A stretch of DNA of 64,000 nt from Carnegiea gigantea (lineage: Eukaryota; Streptophyta; Magnoliopsida; Caryophyllales; Cactaceae), in NCBI GenBank assembly GCA_029747015.1, contig JAKOGI010000080.1:1088501-1152500 (forward strand). Reading direction: 5' to 3'. Positions 12,801-24,050 of the stretch are shown in pieces. The notes beneath the pieces are model-generated. The model was given only the letters and a program-made list of their open reading frames with translations. It made no database searches and had not been told where the DNA came from. Every line of letters starts with the position of its first letter. Positions within the stretch are counted from its first letter, which is position 1. Position numbers and translations under genes: made by a program.

Positions 12801-15222
12801 TGGTACAAACATATTGAACTCATTTTTCTTATCTTTTGGTTTTTAATGTTTGTCTACAGTATGGGAACTTGGCCACATGGTTTTAAATGCTCTTCTAACT
12901 TCATCTCAGTGCGGCTCTTGTGCTATATGTTGTTACCCTCATTAAGATATATATATTTTTTTCCAACGAAAAAGGGCGCAAAATTTTATAAAAGATGAAT
13001 TTTTTTAAATTTTAAATATTTTATGAATTAAATTAAATTAATTAACTGTAATAATAGACACAATAATATTATAATAGCTATCAATATAGTGGCTAGTGCA
13101 TAATCACTTTAGCATATCCAAAGCTACTTTTACGATATATTAAACAATTAAATATCATACCCGCTCGCCTAACTTAAGGATGAAAAAATGTCAGGCCGCA
13201 TAAATAAATATGTAACCCTATTTATCCACCTCAATTTGTCCTCTACCTTTGTTAAACGCCCCATCAATCCCCCCAAAAGCTTCACACAAAATTTCACCCA
13301 AAGGAAAACAGATCAATAAAAGAGAAACTTTAAACTATGTCCTAACCATCCACGGATAATTTATGAAAATTTTATCTGTTAAATTAATTAGTAACTATCA
13401 AAAATTAAAAATATATCTACTTCATTAAGTTACTCAAGCATTTTTTCCCCCTCCTTTAGATATAAGCTAGAAAATTATTTAGTTAAAATACTTAGGGTCT
13501 GTTCTTTCTCACGATAAGATGAAGCTGTAAGCTATAAGAAAATATAAGGCGTCATAAGGAGCTGTAATAAGATGTATGAAGTTATAAGAAGATTTAAAGA
13601 GTTATAAAAAGCGGTAAGAAACTATAAGGACAGGTGTAAGAAGTCGTTGAATTATTAAAAAATTATATAGTATAATTTGTTAGTCTTTAAACGTATGAAA
13701 TATGAAAAAAATTATTTCATAAAAATTATTTAGTTAGGAGCTAGAAAATTGTTTTCCTCCTTTAGATAAAAGCTAGAAAATTATTTAGTTAAAATACTTA
13801 CATGCGTACTTAAGCTCCCTGCAATAATTTAGATTTTTCAACGACTTATATCTATTGGGAATCTATTAATTAATTTTCATCAAGTAAATTAATTAGGAGC
13901 TAGATTTGGCCACCTATTATGAAGAAAAAAACAAAACTCAACAATACTAATGAACTATCCCACCTTCTCAAACAGTGCACAAACTGATCATCGTGATGAT
14001 TAATTCAACCAAAAATAAAAAGGAAAAAAAAAAGAAAAGAAAGGAGATTGATTACGCACCATTAGCGAGATCGAGGAGAAAATCCGCAGGGTTCATGGGG
14101 AAAGAAGGCTCGAACCCAACCGACCCAAAATAGGCCATGGCTTGGGACCCTTTCCCAAAGTAGATGGGCCTCCCATCGCACAACACCATCACCGATTCAA
14201 ACATCTGGTACACCTGGCTCGACGGCTGGTGCACCGACATCACCACCGTCTTCGCCGCCTTCTTGGCCACCGTCTGCAGCGTCGCCACCAGTCGGTGCGC
14301 CGCCGTGGAGTCTAACCCCGACGTCGGCTCGTCCAGTATCAGGAGGCTCGGATTCACCAGCATCTCGTGGGCTATACTCACCCGCTTTCTCTCTCCTCCG
14401 GACACCCCGCGGATGAAGGCGTTCCCGATTATGGTGTCGCCGCACTTGGAGAGGCCGAGTTCGCGCATCACGGAATCGACGGCGGAGATCTTGTCGGAGC
14501 GCGGGAGGGTGTACGGGAGTCGGAGGAGTGCGCAGTAGAGAAGCGTCTCTCGGACGGTTAGGTGAGGGTAGAGGACGTCGTCTTGGGTTACGAATCCGAT
14601 GCGTTTTAGGATGGGTTTTGTGAGTTTCTTGTCGTTTGCGAGGATTGATCCGGTGAGGGCGGGTGTATTTAGTCTTCCTGCCAGGGCGTTTAGGAGCGTT
14701 GATTTCCCGCTCCCTGATGGACCTAAAACGGCTAGGATCTCTCCCGGGCCGGCCATTCCTGTAACTCCATTTAGTATCGTCCGCTCTTCGACCGTGGCCA
14801 TTGATAAATCATCGGATGATAGACATCCGCAGATCATGCGCTTCACATTGCTTCCTCCGCTCGCCTCCACCTTAACGTTGTAGGATATATCCACAAACTG
14901 CAAATCAAATTCCCATAATCCAAAACAATCAACTCATACTACGTACATACACTAACTAAAGCTTCAGCAATAAGTCTTTGATGAAACTGTCTCATGCAGA
15001 TAAGATGGTATTATATAAGGTCGTGCTAAAAATATCAAACAAAGGTACAAGAACGTAATTGAAAGTTGACTGAAGAACCGTGGGACAGAAGGAAATGAAT
15101 AGCATAGGTACCTTGAGGGTGATCGGATAAGAGGAGGACAAAATAGAAGACGATTTTTGATGAGAATCCGGAAAATGCATATTTCTGCTATTTGGAGGCG
15201 TGCTATCGTAGTATACTGACAT
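6076..15222 (-). CDS. ABCG25: ABCG25-type half-size ABC transporter (abscisic acid exporter family)
   Basis: Three exons on the minus strand: 15222-15112, 14897-14060 and 7106-6076. The introns are GT-AG, in phases 0 and 1, and the CDS is 1980 nt (659 residues). From memory Arabidopsis ABCG25 is about 660 residues and shares the segments PITLK/FVD, EERTILxGVTGM, FPMNPADFLLDLANG and LKERRHESF, so the assignment is strong. The nucleotide-binding domain comes first: Walker A GPSGSGKS at about 96-103, Q-loop Gln near 142, signature VSGGERKR near 202-209, Walker B LLILDEP near 222-228, and switch His near 260. A six-helix ABC2 membrane domain fills residues ~385-650. NBD-before-TMD order defines the ABCG/WBC half transporters, which act as dimers in the plasma membrane. 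In Arabidopsis ABCG25 exports ABA, mainly from vascular cells. The start chosen is the only ATG before the exon 1 donor that keeps the conserved SSSYPITLK segment in frame. No disabling change is seen. Confidence 0.95.
9767..9852. repeat. (TA)n microsatellite in ABCG25 intron 2
   Basis: About 85 bp of TA dinucleotides with a few TTA or AAT interruptions, ending in a short CA tract. Being self-complementary it could fold or slip, but no function is implied. Confidence 0.95.
11157..11262. repeat. Tandem duplication of a ~55-bp unit with G-runs
   Basis: The unit ACACTTATCATTGTC followed by TTTTTCAT, a T-run, a short spacer, GTTTT and a run of 12 or more G occurs twice head to tail. Third-frame translations produce spurious Phe-rich and Pro-rich peptides on both strands. 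Length variation of the G-runs is likely. Confidence 0.85.
13450..13800. repeat. 45-bp direct repeats bracketing a MITE-like block
   Basis: A 45-bp sequence beginning CCTCCTTTAGATA occurs at 13450-13494 and again at 13756-13800 with a single mismatch. The intervening ~260 bp opens with GGTCTGTTCTTTCTCACG and consists of CTATAAGAA or CTGTAAGAA repeats. Reverse-complement relatives of these lie at 53018-53335. The repeat is too long for an ordinary target duplication, so a local duplication is as likely as insertion. Confidence 0.7.
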
Positions 15223-15302
15223 TTATCTCTCTCGAGTTAAAGCTCAACAAACTAAGATCACTTTCAGAATATGTTTGTCAAAAATGAGTTGGTGAACAAG
15301 AG

Positions 15303-15337
<35 letters not shown>

Positions 15338-15545
15338 GGAGAGGGGAATTGAAGTTGGGGAAGTAAAGGGAGAGGGAGAGAGGGGGGGGGGGGGTGGAGA
15401 GAGAAGTGTTGGTATCACAGAAGGGCCCTTTTTATTACTTCTCCGGACATACGAGAGTGTAATAATTAATTACGGGAGCAGTAATAATAAAAAATGAAAT
15501 TAATAAAAAGGAGGGGTAGAAATGGGGAAAAGAAAAGATGATGGG
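15223..15545 (-). promoter_or_regulatory. ABCG25 5' flank / probable 5' UTR with GA and G tracts
   Basis: Between the ABCG25 start codon and the ACGT elements lie a (GA)n microsatellite (about 15307-15333), a GA-rich stretch and an ~12-base G run near 15382-15394. On the transcribed strand these read as CT-rich, a common composition for plant 5' untranslated regions and core promoters. No clear TATA box is visible at a sensible distance, so the transcription start is not placed. Confidence 0.55.
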
Positions 15546-15546
15546 T

Positions 15547-15598
15547 GCCACGTCACACACCCACCGCTGAAGGACGCAACGTGGCGTTACCACGTGCC
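15547..15598. promoter_or_regulatory. Cluster of two ABRE-type ACGTGGC sites and a G-box
   Basis: GCCACGT at 15547-15553 (ACGTGGC on the gene strand's orientation), ACGTGGC at 15579-15585, and the palindrome CACGTG at 15591-15596 lie within 52 bp, 325-375 bp upstream of the ABCG25 start codon. ACGTGGC is the classical abscisic-acid response element core bound by ABF/AREB bZIP factors. Paired ABREs are usually needed for a response. This fits an ABA exporter whose Arabidopsis counterpart is ABA-inducible. Function here is inferred from motif and position only. Confidence 0.6.
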
Positions 15599-15599
15599 A

Positions 15600-16497
<898 letters not shown>

Positions 16498-17325
16498 TAT
16501 GCATAATAAAACATTAACATTGTTATATTGGCGATAACCATCTCTACCTGTTTAAGCATAAAACACATTAAGCTCCAAAGTTTCAATCATCAAACCAATT
16601 TTTTTATTTGACCCCTAATTGTAAGTATTTAAGAAAATTCTCGTTAATTCTATTTATCCAGGTGATGAATGAAAATAATTAAAAAAAGAAACATATTTTG
16701 TACCATATATATGGATTTTGACATTTAGGAAAAAAAGAAAAGAAGTCCAGTTTAAAGAGATTGTTATTGATCTTAGTAATGCAAATTAGTGTTCAGCTAG
16801 TTTTCTTTATGGGAATTCATTATAGATTACGTTTGTAAAATGTATGACATAAACTTATGAAGAATTAAAACCATGTAAACATTTATTATTACACTAAGCT
16901 ACTTAGACATCATAATAAATATTTAATATTTGTGAACGTGTTGAATGTTATGTAATTATTTATTTATCAATCATATCAATCCAAGTTCTGCCCCGTCCTC
17001 CCGCTCCTTCCAAAAAAAAAAAAGTCCAGCTGCACCAATTTGCACATTTATTCTTAGGGCGGAGGGCAGGGGAGGGAAGGGACATATAACCAATAACGCT
17101 AACTTAGAGCAAACCCTTCAATAATTTTGGACATCTAATATGCTGTAATTCTTCATAAATTCTATATACTCTCTCTATTTTGTTTTGTTTAAGGGGGTGT
17201 TGCACAAATACATTGCATCCACATGATTCAATCCCTAGCATCCTTTGCCCCAAAGTATAGATTTCTAATTTCTTTCACCTCCACCCCACATAGTAGCGAC
17301 CCAACTGTGCAAACATCCCTGAAAC

Positions 17326-17967
17326 TAGGAGTGAGTACAAAAACCCAAGCAAAAAAACTACACTGGAAAACTCAAAGACCGAATTGAAAAACGGGTTAAC
17401 TGGTTTGCCTTTTCTAAAAAAGTCGTTTTGGTTAATCGAACTAAAAAAATTTTAGGATTTCGATTTTGATTTGGGTTCGACCATTTGAGATTCGGCAAGC
17501 CAAAATTTTCAGTTAATCAAATTTTTCGGTTTGGTAAAAATATAAATCATAACCGAACCGAAAGACTTGGTTAAGCGGATTATCAGTTCGGTTACCAGTT
17601 AATCATTAATCTAAATTGTTAATTTTTAATTTTCACTCCTTCTAATTAATTTAACTATTTGGGATACCAAATATTAATTTACACATTATTGTATATTTAC
17701 TCTTATATTTTAATAATTATAAAATCTACACTTGACTAATATAAAATTTAAATTTTTTTTGGAAAAAAGCAAAGTTTTGGGTTCGGTTAACAGATCATAA
17801 CGATGTGATTAACCAAATCTCAAATGGCCGAAGCGAAACCGAAACCGAAACCAAAACCCCAAATTTTTCACTTCTGATAACTGGACTAAATTTTGTAGAA
17901 AAATCAAATTTGGTCTTTCAGTTTTTCAGTTCGGTTTTTTGATTTTGGATTGTTTTCCTCACCCCTA
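17326..17967. mobile_element. hAT-like element with CGGTT repeats
   Basis: The termini TAGGAGTGAGTACAAAA and, reversed, TAGGGGTGAGGAAAACA form imperfect inverted repeats. Both subterminal zones hold repeated GGTTCGGTT or AACCGAACC motifs, again the hAT MITE pattern. Flanking 8-mers CCTGAAAC and TTGAGCAA agree poorly, so the target duplication is not established. No transposase is present. Confidence 0.55.
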
Positions 17968-18043
17968 TTGAGCAAACATATTATGGTTTCAAACTTGATA
18001 ATAGCAAGTGGCAACTGTAGAGCAAGCATATCATAGATAGATA

Positions 18044-18120
18044 TATATATATATGTGTCTGTGTGTGTGTGTGTGTGTATATATATGTATGTGTGTGGGG
18101 GGGTGTACATATATAGATAC

Positions 18121-18159
<39 letters not shown>

Positions 18160-18190
18160 ATTGTGTGTATATATATATACATATATGTGG
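18044..18190. repeat. TA/TG/TACA microsatellite cluster
   Basis: Alternating TA, TG and ATAC dinucleotide and tetranucleotide tracts with two G-runs. Frames across it on both strands are repeat artefacts. Confidence 0.93.
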
Positions 18191-18783
18191 GGGAGGGGGT
18201 GTTGTCTATTCACTGCATGGTCTCGAACTCTAATATAATTAAGTGGTACGAATTGTAATAATACTTAATCTACAATCTTTTTTTGTTTATTTGGGTGTAA
18301 ATTCGGACGGTTTGTTAATGTTGTTGAGTTTTGATTGTTTTATGTACGTTGTGCCCATAATTCATGGAATTTGGTTAAGTACTGTCAAATGAAATTTTCA
18401 TAGGTTATCCTTTTGGGGTATAAATGAAAGCATACAGATAGACAATTGACAATATTTAATTTATGCAAAAATTGAAAATGTTGTTTATTTGGATTTTATG
18501 TGTAACAGAAATTCTTATTCTATAAATTTGTGTCTTTTATTAAAATATTTTTAACAATATACTAATCAATTTATGAATAACAAAAAATAATGAACTTTAA
18601 AATAAAAGTAGTACTCACTTTAAAAGTAAATGTATAAAACTTATGTTATCTGATTTTACATTTGACTGACAAATAATATAAATTCTACCATTTACCTTTC
18701 ATAAGTGAACCCCAAAGTTATGTTGAGATGGGGGGAAAATGATGGGAAATTTTATGAGAAGTAGATCTTAAGGAGTTAACGTG

Positions 18784-18788
<5 letters not shown>
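18191..18788. other. Intergenic spacer
   Basis: AT-rich sequence in which I see nothing supportable. Confidence 0.5.

Positions 18789-18828
<40 letters not shown>
18789..18828. repeat. (GA)20 microsatellite
   Basis: Pure GA dinucleotide run of about 40 bp. Confidence 0.97.
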
Positions 18829-18830
<2 letters not shown>

Positions 18831-18854
18831 CAAGAAAGTTACTAATGAATATAT

Positions 18855-18952
18855 TTTTTTGGTCCGTAAGAGCCATAAAGGGTAATACAATGGGAAAAGG
18901 AGGAATCGAACCTGTGACCTAATGCACCAGTACCTCAGTCAATACTTTTTAT
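18855..18952 (-). mobile_element. tRNA-derived SINE-like fragment
   Basis: On the minus strand, TGACTGAGGTACTGG resembles a pol III A box and GGTTCGATTCC matches the B box, about 32 bp apart, as in tRNA-derived SINE heads. A short 3' body ends near an A/T-rich tract. The cloverleaf pairings of a true tRNA are absent. The right boundary is uncertain. Confidence 0.45.
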
Positions 18953-18959
18953 TTTTAAA

Positions 18960-20036
18960 AAACAATTAAATTTTTGATTGATGGCTGAGATTTGTCAGAA
19001 TATTTAATCAAGGGTTGTAAATAAGTAAACCTCCTAAAATCACCCCCACACAAGTCAACTCAACATTTCTTTTATATTATATAATAGATTATCACTAAAA
19101 TTACTCGGTAAAAATTTTAAAAAGTTACTTCTTGTAATCTTTTTAAAACAGTTATAAATCTTTAATTATTATGTAGTTAACCACTATCTTTGCCAAATAT
19201 TAAAAATTATAATCATTAGTGAATTGATTTAATAAAACTCACCATTATCTCTACTTCAACCTTTATTATGTACTGAACATACCCTATATATTCAAACCAT
19301 CTAAAATTTGTATTAATGAGGTTGAAACCATGCATCTAAATTTTCTATTGATGAATTTATAGCTTTCAAATAACATTCGAAAGTAGAATTCAACTCAAAA
19401 TGCATGTTCAATGAACTATCCTAGATAACTTAAAATACTCTAGACCATTGCTGAATTCTGATCATCAGAAATGATGGACACCATCAAATTAACAGAACAT
19501 TCAAGTCGCGAGTTGAATTAATATTCCCGCACTTTGAAAGGTGATTCATAGAACTAAAATGATTGATATGACATATAGCTTCTAGAATTAAAAAGCAAAT
19601 AAATAGTAAAGTGAAAAATGATATTGATGATCATGTATTCATGTGGTAGCTTACAAGAAGCATATTATATATGTCAACTAGCGGTGCAATAATATTTGTG
19701 ACGTGCATGTGATGAGGGACGAGTGTAGAGTCTATGAGAGCCCCTTAATTCCCCGTACATTTCTTTTCTTACATTCTAAACCAGAAGTGATTTGGAGAAT
19801 AATAAGTAAAACTACAACTTGAAGGGATAATTAAACAGCATGTTATCGTGATAATTGGGTACATTGCATCTACCATAAATGTTACCAAAAGTGGCGTTTA
19901 TTTCTATCCAAGTACTGTGAGCAGAGCATAAATCAACGGACCAGTATCACCGGGAAATTAAAGGGGAGAACCGTGACTAGCCCATAGACTTTAATCCCTA
20001 ATGTATATATTAGGGATGTACATATGCAGCTGTCTA
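18960..20036. other. Intergenic spacer
   Basis: AT-rich DNA with no supportable gene or delimited repeat. Confidence 0.5.
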
Positions 20037-20039
20037 TAA

Positions 20040-20420
20040 GAGCATTCCCAGCTATTGGAACTCTGACCTGTCACGTTAACAAAAGTTTCACAATTTTGGA
20101 ACTTGCATTTCATCACTTCTCCAACCTATGGAACTCAATTTTAATCATTTAATGAAAATATTTATCATGGACCCACCTTATAACACACAACTTATTTTTT
20201 TTAATTATTTAAAAATTATATATTTACTCAAAAAAAAGAAAAAAGAAAAAATATATTAAAAATGACAAAAGGACAACAAAGGGAGGAATGGGGGGAGGAA
20301 TGCCTGGGCAAGGCACCCCGCATGCCCCCCGCGTTTCCCTCCCGCTGCCAGGGAGACATTAACATGCACGGAACACGCGGGTCCCACTGGCCACACGCGT
20401 GCCTTACGCTGTCAATGCTC
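20040..20420. mobile_element. PIF/Harbinger-like MITE with TAA duplication
   Basis: Terminal inverted repeats GAGCATTCCCAGC at the left and GCTGTCAATGCTC at the right (11 of 13 complementary) are flanked by TAA at 20037-20039 and 20421-20423. A 3-bp TWA duplication with a GAGCATNNCCA-type terminus is the pattern of plant PIF/Harbinger MITEs. The 381-bp interior has no transposase and includes a GC-rich block near 20300-20400. Confidence 0.72.
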
Positions 20421-20423
20421 TAA

Positions 20424-21448
20424 ACTAGCTCCCCTAAGTAAGCCATATGAATGAATGTATTTCCACTTTTGTTTAATTTACGTATTAAAAACACATCAAC
20501 TAATTAAGTGATATATATAAAACCTACGTACTACTTTGAAAAATCGGGACCTTCAATCATGCATTAATTTAACATTCTGATTAAATCAATGATTTCTAAT
20601 TAATCAATATTAAGAATTATTTATTTATCTTTTCAATTTCCTATGAATACAAACAGCTCTTTCTTTTTCTTTCTTCTCCAAATATGACCATTTATCGATA
20701 CAAAATAAATTATTACAGCAGCTGTATCCTCGTTTTTCACACATGCATGCCTCACATATAACAGGTTTATAATAGACACATTTGAATTAAGTGCAATCAG
20801 ATTTTGACCAATACCACTTGAAATTTGACGAAAGTCTTTGACAGGGTTGGAGATGCTATTGTTTGTTAGGACAAGTAAACAACCGGTGGTAAAGAAGACA
20901 TCATTCAATTCACAACATGAAGAAAATTAATGGAGGTGGTTGTGGACCTTTTTGACGAAGAAGAAGACCTTCACCTTAGTAATTCAATTTTTAATTAATT
21001 AATTACCCTTTTTTATTATTGTTCAGGAGTTAATTGTGGGTTGTCAAGGGGGTTAAAAGTAATTAGTGCGCTTTTACTGTTCCCAGAGTATTACGTGCTT
21101 TGTTATCTCCCCAATCGAATGGCCATGGGGAGTGACACCCACTACGAACATTTTCAAAGCTAATCTTGGTCCTACTAGCAGCTTAATTTTACTTTCTCAC
21201 ACTCAATAATTACCACCATTATAATACCATCAGTAAATCATAATCACGGCCCCCTCCACTACTGACCAAATCTTGGATATTTGAATGTCATGATTTACTC
21301 AAGGCTGCCTTTGTCTCGTGAAAACTTGTCAAACGTTGACAATGAAGTAAATTTCATATATTAGTGAGACATATGCTGAGCTTTTTTGGATATATTTTAC
21401 AGGATAGAGGCCAGGACGGTTTGTTTCATCAATTAAAAATAACATGTG
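20424..21448. other. Intergenic spacer
   Basis: No supportable gene. The minus-strand frame 20633-20908 has no recognisable family and sits in AT-rich sequence. Confidence 0.5.
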
Positions 21449-21453
21449 ATTGG

Positions 21454-21675
21454 TGTTAAATTTTTTTATATCAATTGGGCTTCAATAAAAAGTCATGCAT
21501 ATAAGCTCAAATGAGTTTCCAACCCAAAATTAATTGGCAATAAGTAGAGTAACTCACAAGTTTATATACATATTCGAACCCTTTAATTTTATCAATGTGG
21601 GACAACATCTACTTTCATATTCTTTCATTTTTATCAATTTGGGCCAAGGTCAACGCCTACTTTCATACTCCAACA
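21454..21675 (-). mobile_element. Solo LTR of the TRIM family found at 48.8-51.2 kb
   Basis: Read on the minus strand this is a 222-bp TGTTGGAGTATGAAAG...TTTAACA sequence that aligns along its full length with the LTRs of the TRIM elements at 48832-50055 and 50683-51233. It carries the same twice-repeated TTGTCCCACATTGATAAAA motif, the GTATATAA TATA-like box and the GAGTTACTCTAC segment. A perfect 5-bp target duplication ATTGG flanks it at 21449-21453 and 21676-21680. It is a solo LTR left by LTR-LTR recombination. Confidence 0.93.
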
Positions 21676-21949
21676 ATTGGAAGAGGGAAGGAGTTGTTAA
21701 GAATTGTTACCAAATTTATAGAATCGTGTAAAAGAAAAATAAGAAGTGACAAGAGCAATTAATAAGCAAAAGCAAGAGTTAGCGGTATATAGTATAGCAG
21801 TAAGAAGTTGTAATTAGTATGTTAACGTTTCTAAATAATGAAATGAACATGCCCTTATAATTTGTCTTCTCTCTCATTTTAACACAAAAAAAAGAAAATT
21901 TGTTAAGATTAGTGTTAAAATATCAACCAAAATTAAGAAATGTAGTTTT

Positions 21950-22583
21950 TGTGGGGTTTTGTGGCCCAAAATCAAAGAAACGGCACGGTGAGATGGTGCT
22001 AGACGATACGAACATGTCAGGCCGAAGAAGCGAGACAACGAAAGAAGGCGGAGAAGTGGCACGGGTGTGCCGTACCATGTGGCACAGCCGTGCCACCCTG
22101 GCACTGGGTGACCGTGCCACCCAACACGGCCGTGCCACGTTCCCAGTTCGGGCGCGGGCTTCCTGGCGGTTAGGGTTTGCGTTTTGACGTACAGTCTTCT
22201 TGACGGCTAGGGTTCTCCTCTAGGGGTTAAACCCTGAACTTCTAGACCCTATATAAAGAAACCTAACCTATGATCTAAAATCACTCCTGAATCCCTGAAT
22301 CCTATAATACATTGAGAGATAGAGAGTATCTTGTGAGAGATTACAAGAGAGATTGTAATTCTAATATTAGATCGAATCACTTATTGTGGTTGCAATCACT
22401 TTGTACTCTCCCTGCTCATATAGTGGATTGATTATGCTCGTCGCCGTCCGTGGTTTTTTCCCGTATTGGGTTTCCACGTAAATGTTGTGTATTATTGCTT
22501 TGTTCATGTTATCGTTATTTAAATTTCTGAATATCTGTTTCATCCTATCGCTTCCGCTATTAGCTTGCTCTAGTTTCCTAACA
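21950..22583 (+). repeat. 5' LTR of the deleted Copia element
   Basis: A 634-bp LTR with TATATAAA near 22249 as a likely core promoter. A GC-rich zone (about 22055-22140) is dense in GGCAC or GTGCC inverted motifs that can form several alternative hairpins. Reading frames here on both strands are by-products of that composition. Confidence 0.93.
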
Positions 22584-22585
22584 AG

Positions 22586-22597
22586 TGGTATCAGAAC
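22586..22597 (+). other. Primer-binding site (initiator tRNA-Met type)
   Basis: TGGTATCAGAAC differs by one base from the standard plant TGGTATCAGAGC complement of the initiator tRNA-Met 3' end. It sits directly after the 5' LTR. Confidence 0.9.
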
Positions 22598-22608
22598 TTT
22601 GGTTTAGG

Positions 22609-23880
22609 ATGTCTACAATTATGAAGGTTAATATTCAGAAATTCGATGGGGAGATTAGTTTTAATCTCTGGAAGGTGCAGATGAGAGCGGTTCTCACCCA
22701 GCATGGCTTGTGGAAGGTTCTTTCAGAACCTTATACGAAACCCGAGACAATGACTGATGAACAATGGGCAGCAGACCAAAAGAAGAGGCATGGATCATTG
22801 ACAGACGAGGACTACGAGGAAATGGAGCTAAAGGCACTTTCTGTTATACAGTTGTGCTTGGCACCACATGTCTTACGAGAGGTGCTTGATAAGACAACTG
22901 CAGTGGGTCTTTGAGTTCGGCTGGAGGAACTCTACATGAGAAGAGTCTAGCCAACAAGATCAGTTTGAAGGAAATGTTGTATACCTTTCGTACGGCTGAA
23001 AGTACTCCTGTTCAAAAATATCTGAATGACTTTAACTCCATTCTTGTTGATTTGGAGAGCCTGGATGTGAAAATTGAGGATGAGGATAAGGCTATTTTAC
23101 TTGTTGTGTCGTTACCCCCTTCTTATAAACACTTTAAGGAGGTTATGCTATATAGTAATTCTAATATTATATCGTTTGCGGATGTTAAGTCAAACCTGTT
23201 GTCCAATGAGAAGTTTGATTTTGACATTCATGCTGATTCTGCTGAGCGATTAGTAGTAAGGGGTAAAACAACTGAAAAGGGAAATGATAATAGGAGTAAG
23301 AACCATTTTAAATCTAAAAATCCTCACATTGGTAAGACCTGCAATTATTGTGGTAAATTGGGTCATATTGTCGCTAACTGTTGGCAACTACAAAAGAAAA
23401 GGGAGAAAGAAGAAGATAATTCTCGTGAGCCTGCTGAAATTTCGTTTGCTGAATCTGATTCTGATGATGACGTTTTGTTTGCTACCTCTACTGAAAGGGG
23501 GAGCGATTCTGATTGGATTCTTGATTCTGGGTGTACCTATCATATGTGTCCTTACAAGGATTGGTTTTCAACATATGATCCAGTTGACTCAACTGTTGTT
23601 CACATGGGCAATAATGCCTAATGTAATGTAACTGGAATTGGTACTGTTAAAATCAAGACCCATGATGGTGTTTCAGGACTTTATCGAATGTTCGTCACGT
23701 TCTTGACTCGAAGCGTAACCTCATCTCTTTCGGCACCCTTGAATCCAAGGGGTGTAAATATTCAGCTGAAGATGGAGTTCTAAAGGTCTCGAAGGACAGT
23801 CAGATTCTACTGAAGGATTTCAGGCATGAAAGTCTCTATATCTTGCAGGCATCTACTACGACAGGTTATATGAAATAAGG
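22609..23880 (+). pseudogene. Copia gag-protease remnant, broken
   Basis: The likely start is the ATG at 22609. The N-terminal KFDG-x3-F-x2-W segment is typical of the Copia gag domain (DUF4219/UBN2 type). A CCHC zinc knuckle C-x2-C-x4-H-x4-C lies at 23340-23381 and an aspartic protease DSG motif at 23523-23531. The frame is broken in at least four places: an in-frame TGA at 22912-22914, a single-base shift near 22935, a TAA at 23622-23624, and a further shift near 23680. After about 23880 the coding similarity stops abruptly, so the rest of pol was deleted. It cannot make a functional polyprotein. Confidence 0.9.
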
Positions 23881-24050
23881 TTCATATAAGTCATCTCCCA
23901 GAGTTAAGTTCAAACATTGCTTGGGCTTAGTTGGCATTCACAGTATTTGAACGCCATTCGGGGCATCGCTCCTTAGAGGGCATCACCCTTCGGGGTGCGA
24001 TGACGGTGGTAGAGAATTGGTGATTGGAGATTTTGGTCCAAAGTGAAGAT

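Larger units (their letters stand above)
7107..14059 (-). other. 6.95-kb second intron of ABCG25
   Basis: The intron starts at the donor GTGCGT (14059) and ends at the acceptor TTATGCAG (7107). It splits a Gly codon in the conserved LANG-V-C segment. It is more than three times the length of the coding sequence. Inside are a TA microsatellite (9767-9852), a small G-rich tandem duplication (11157-11262), a pair of 45-bp direct repeats around a MITE-like block (13450-13800), and AT-rich DNA. I see no intact gene within it; the G-rich and C-rich frames near 10857-11348 are low complexity. Confidence 0.9.

Noticed and set aside
14164..14883. Several open frames overlapping ABCG25 exon 2 on both strands
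   Set aside because: They are shadows of the GC-rich ATPase exon; the minus-strand frame with Walker and signature motifs is the real one.
21900..22187. 95-codon and neighbouring frames over the 5' Copia LTR, and the matching ones near 24000-24400
   Set aside because: They fall within LTRs and result from the GGCAC/GTGCC-rich zone; LTRs of this kind are non-coding.
22911..23621. 236-codon frame as a stand-alone zinc-knuckle gene
   Set aside because: It is the second part of the Copia gag-protease remnant between two LTRs and starts only at a non-ATG after a frame break.
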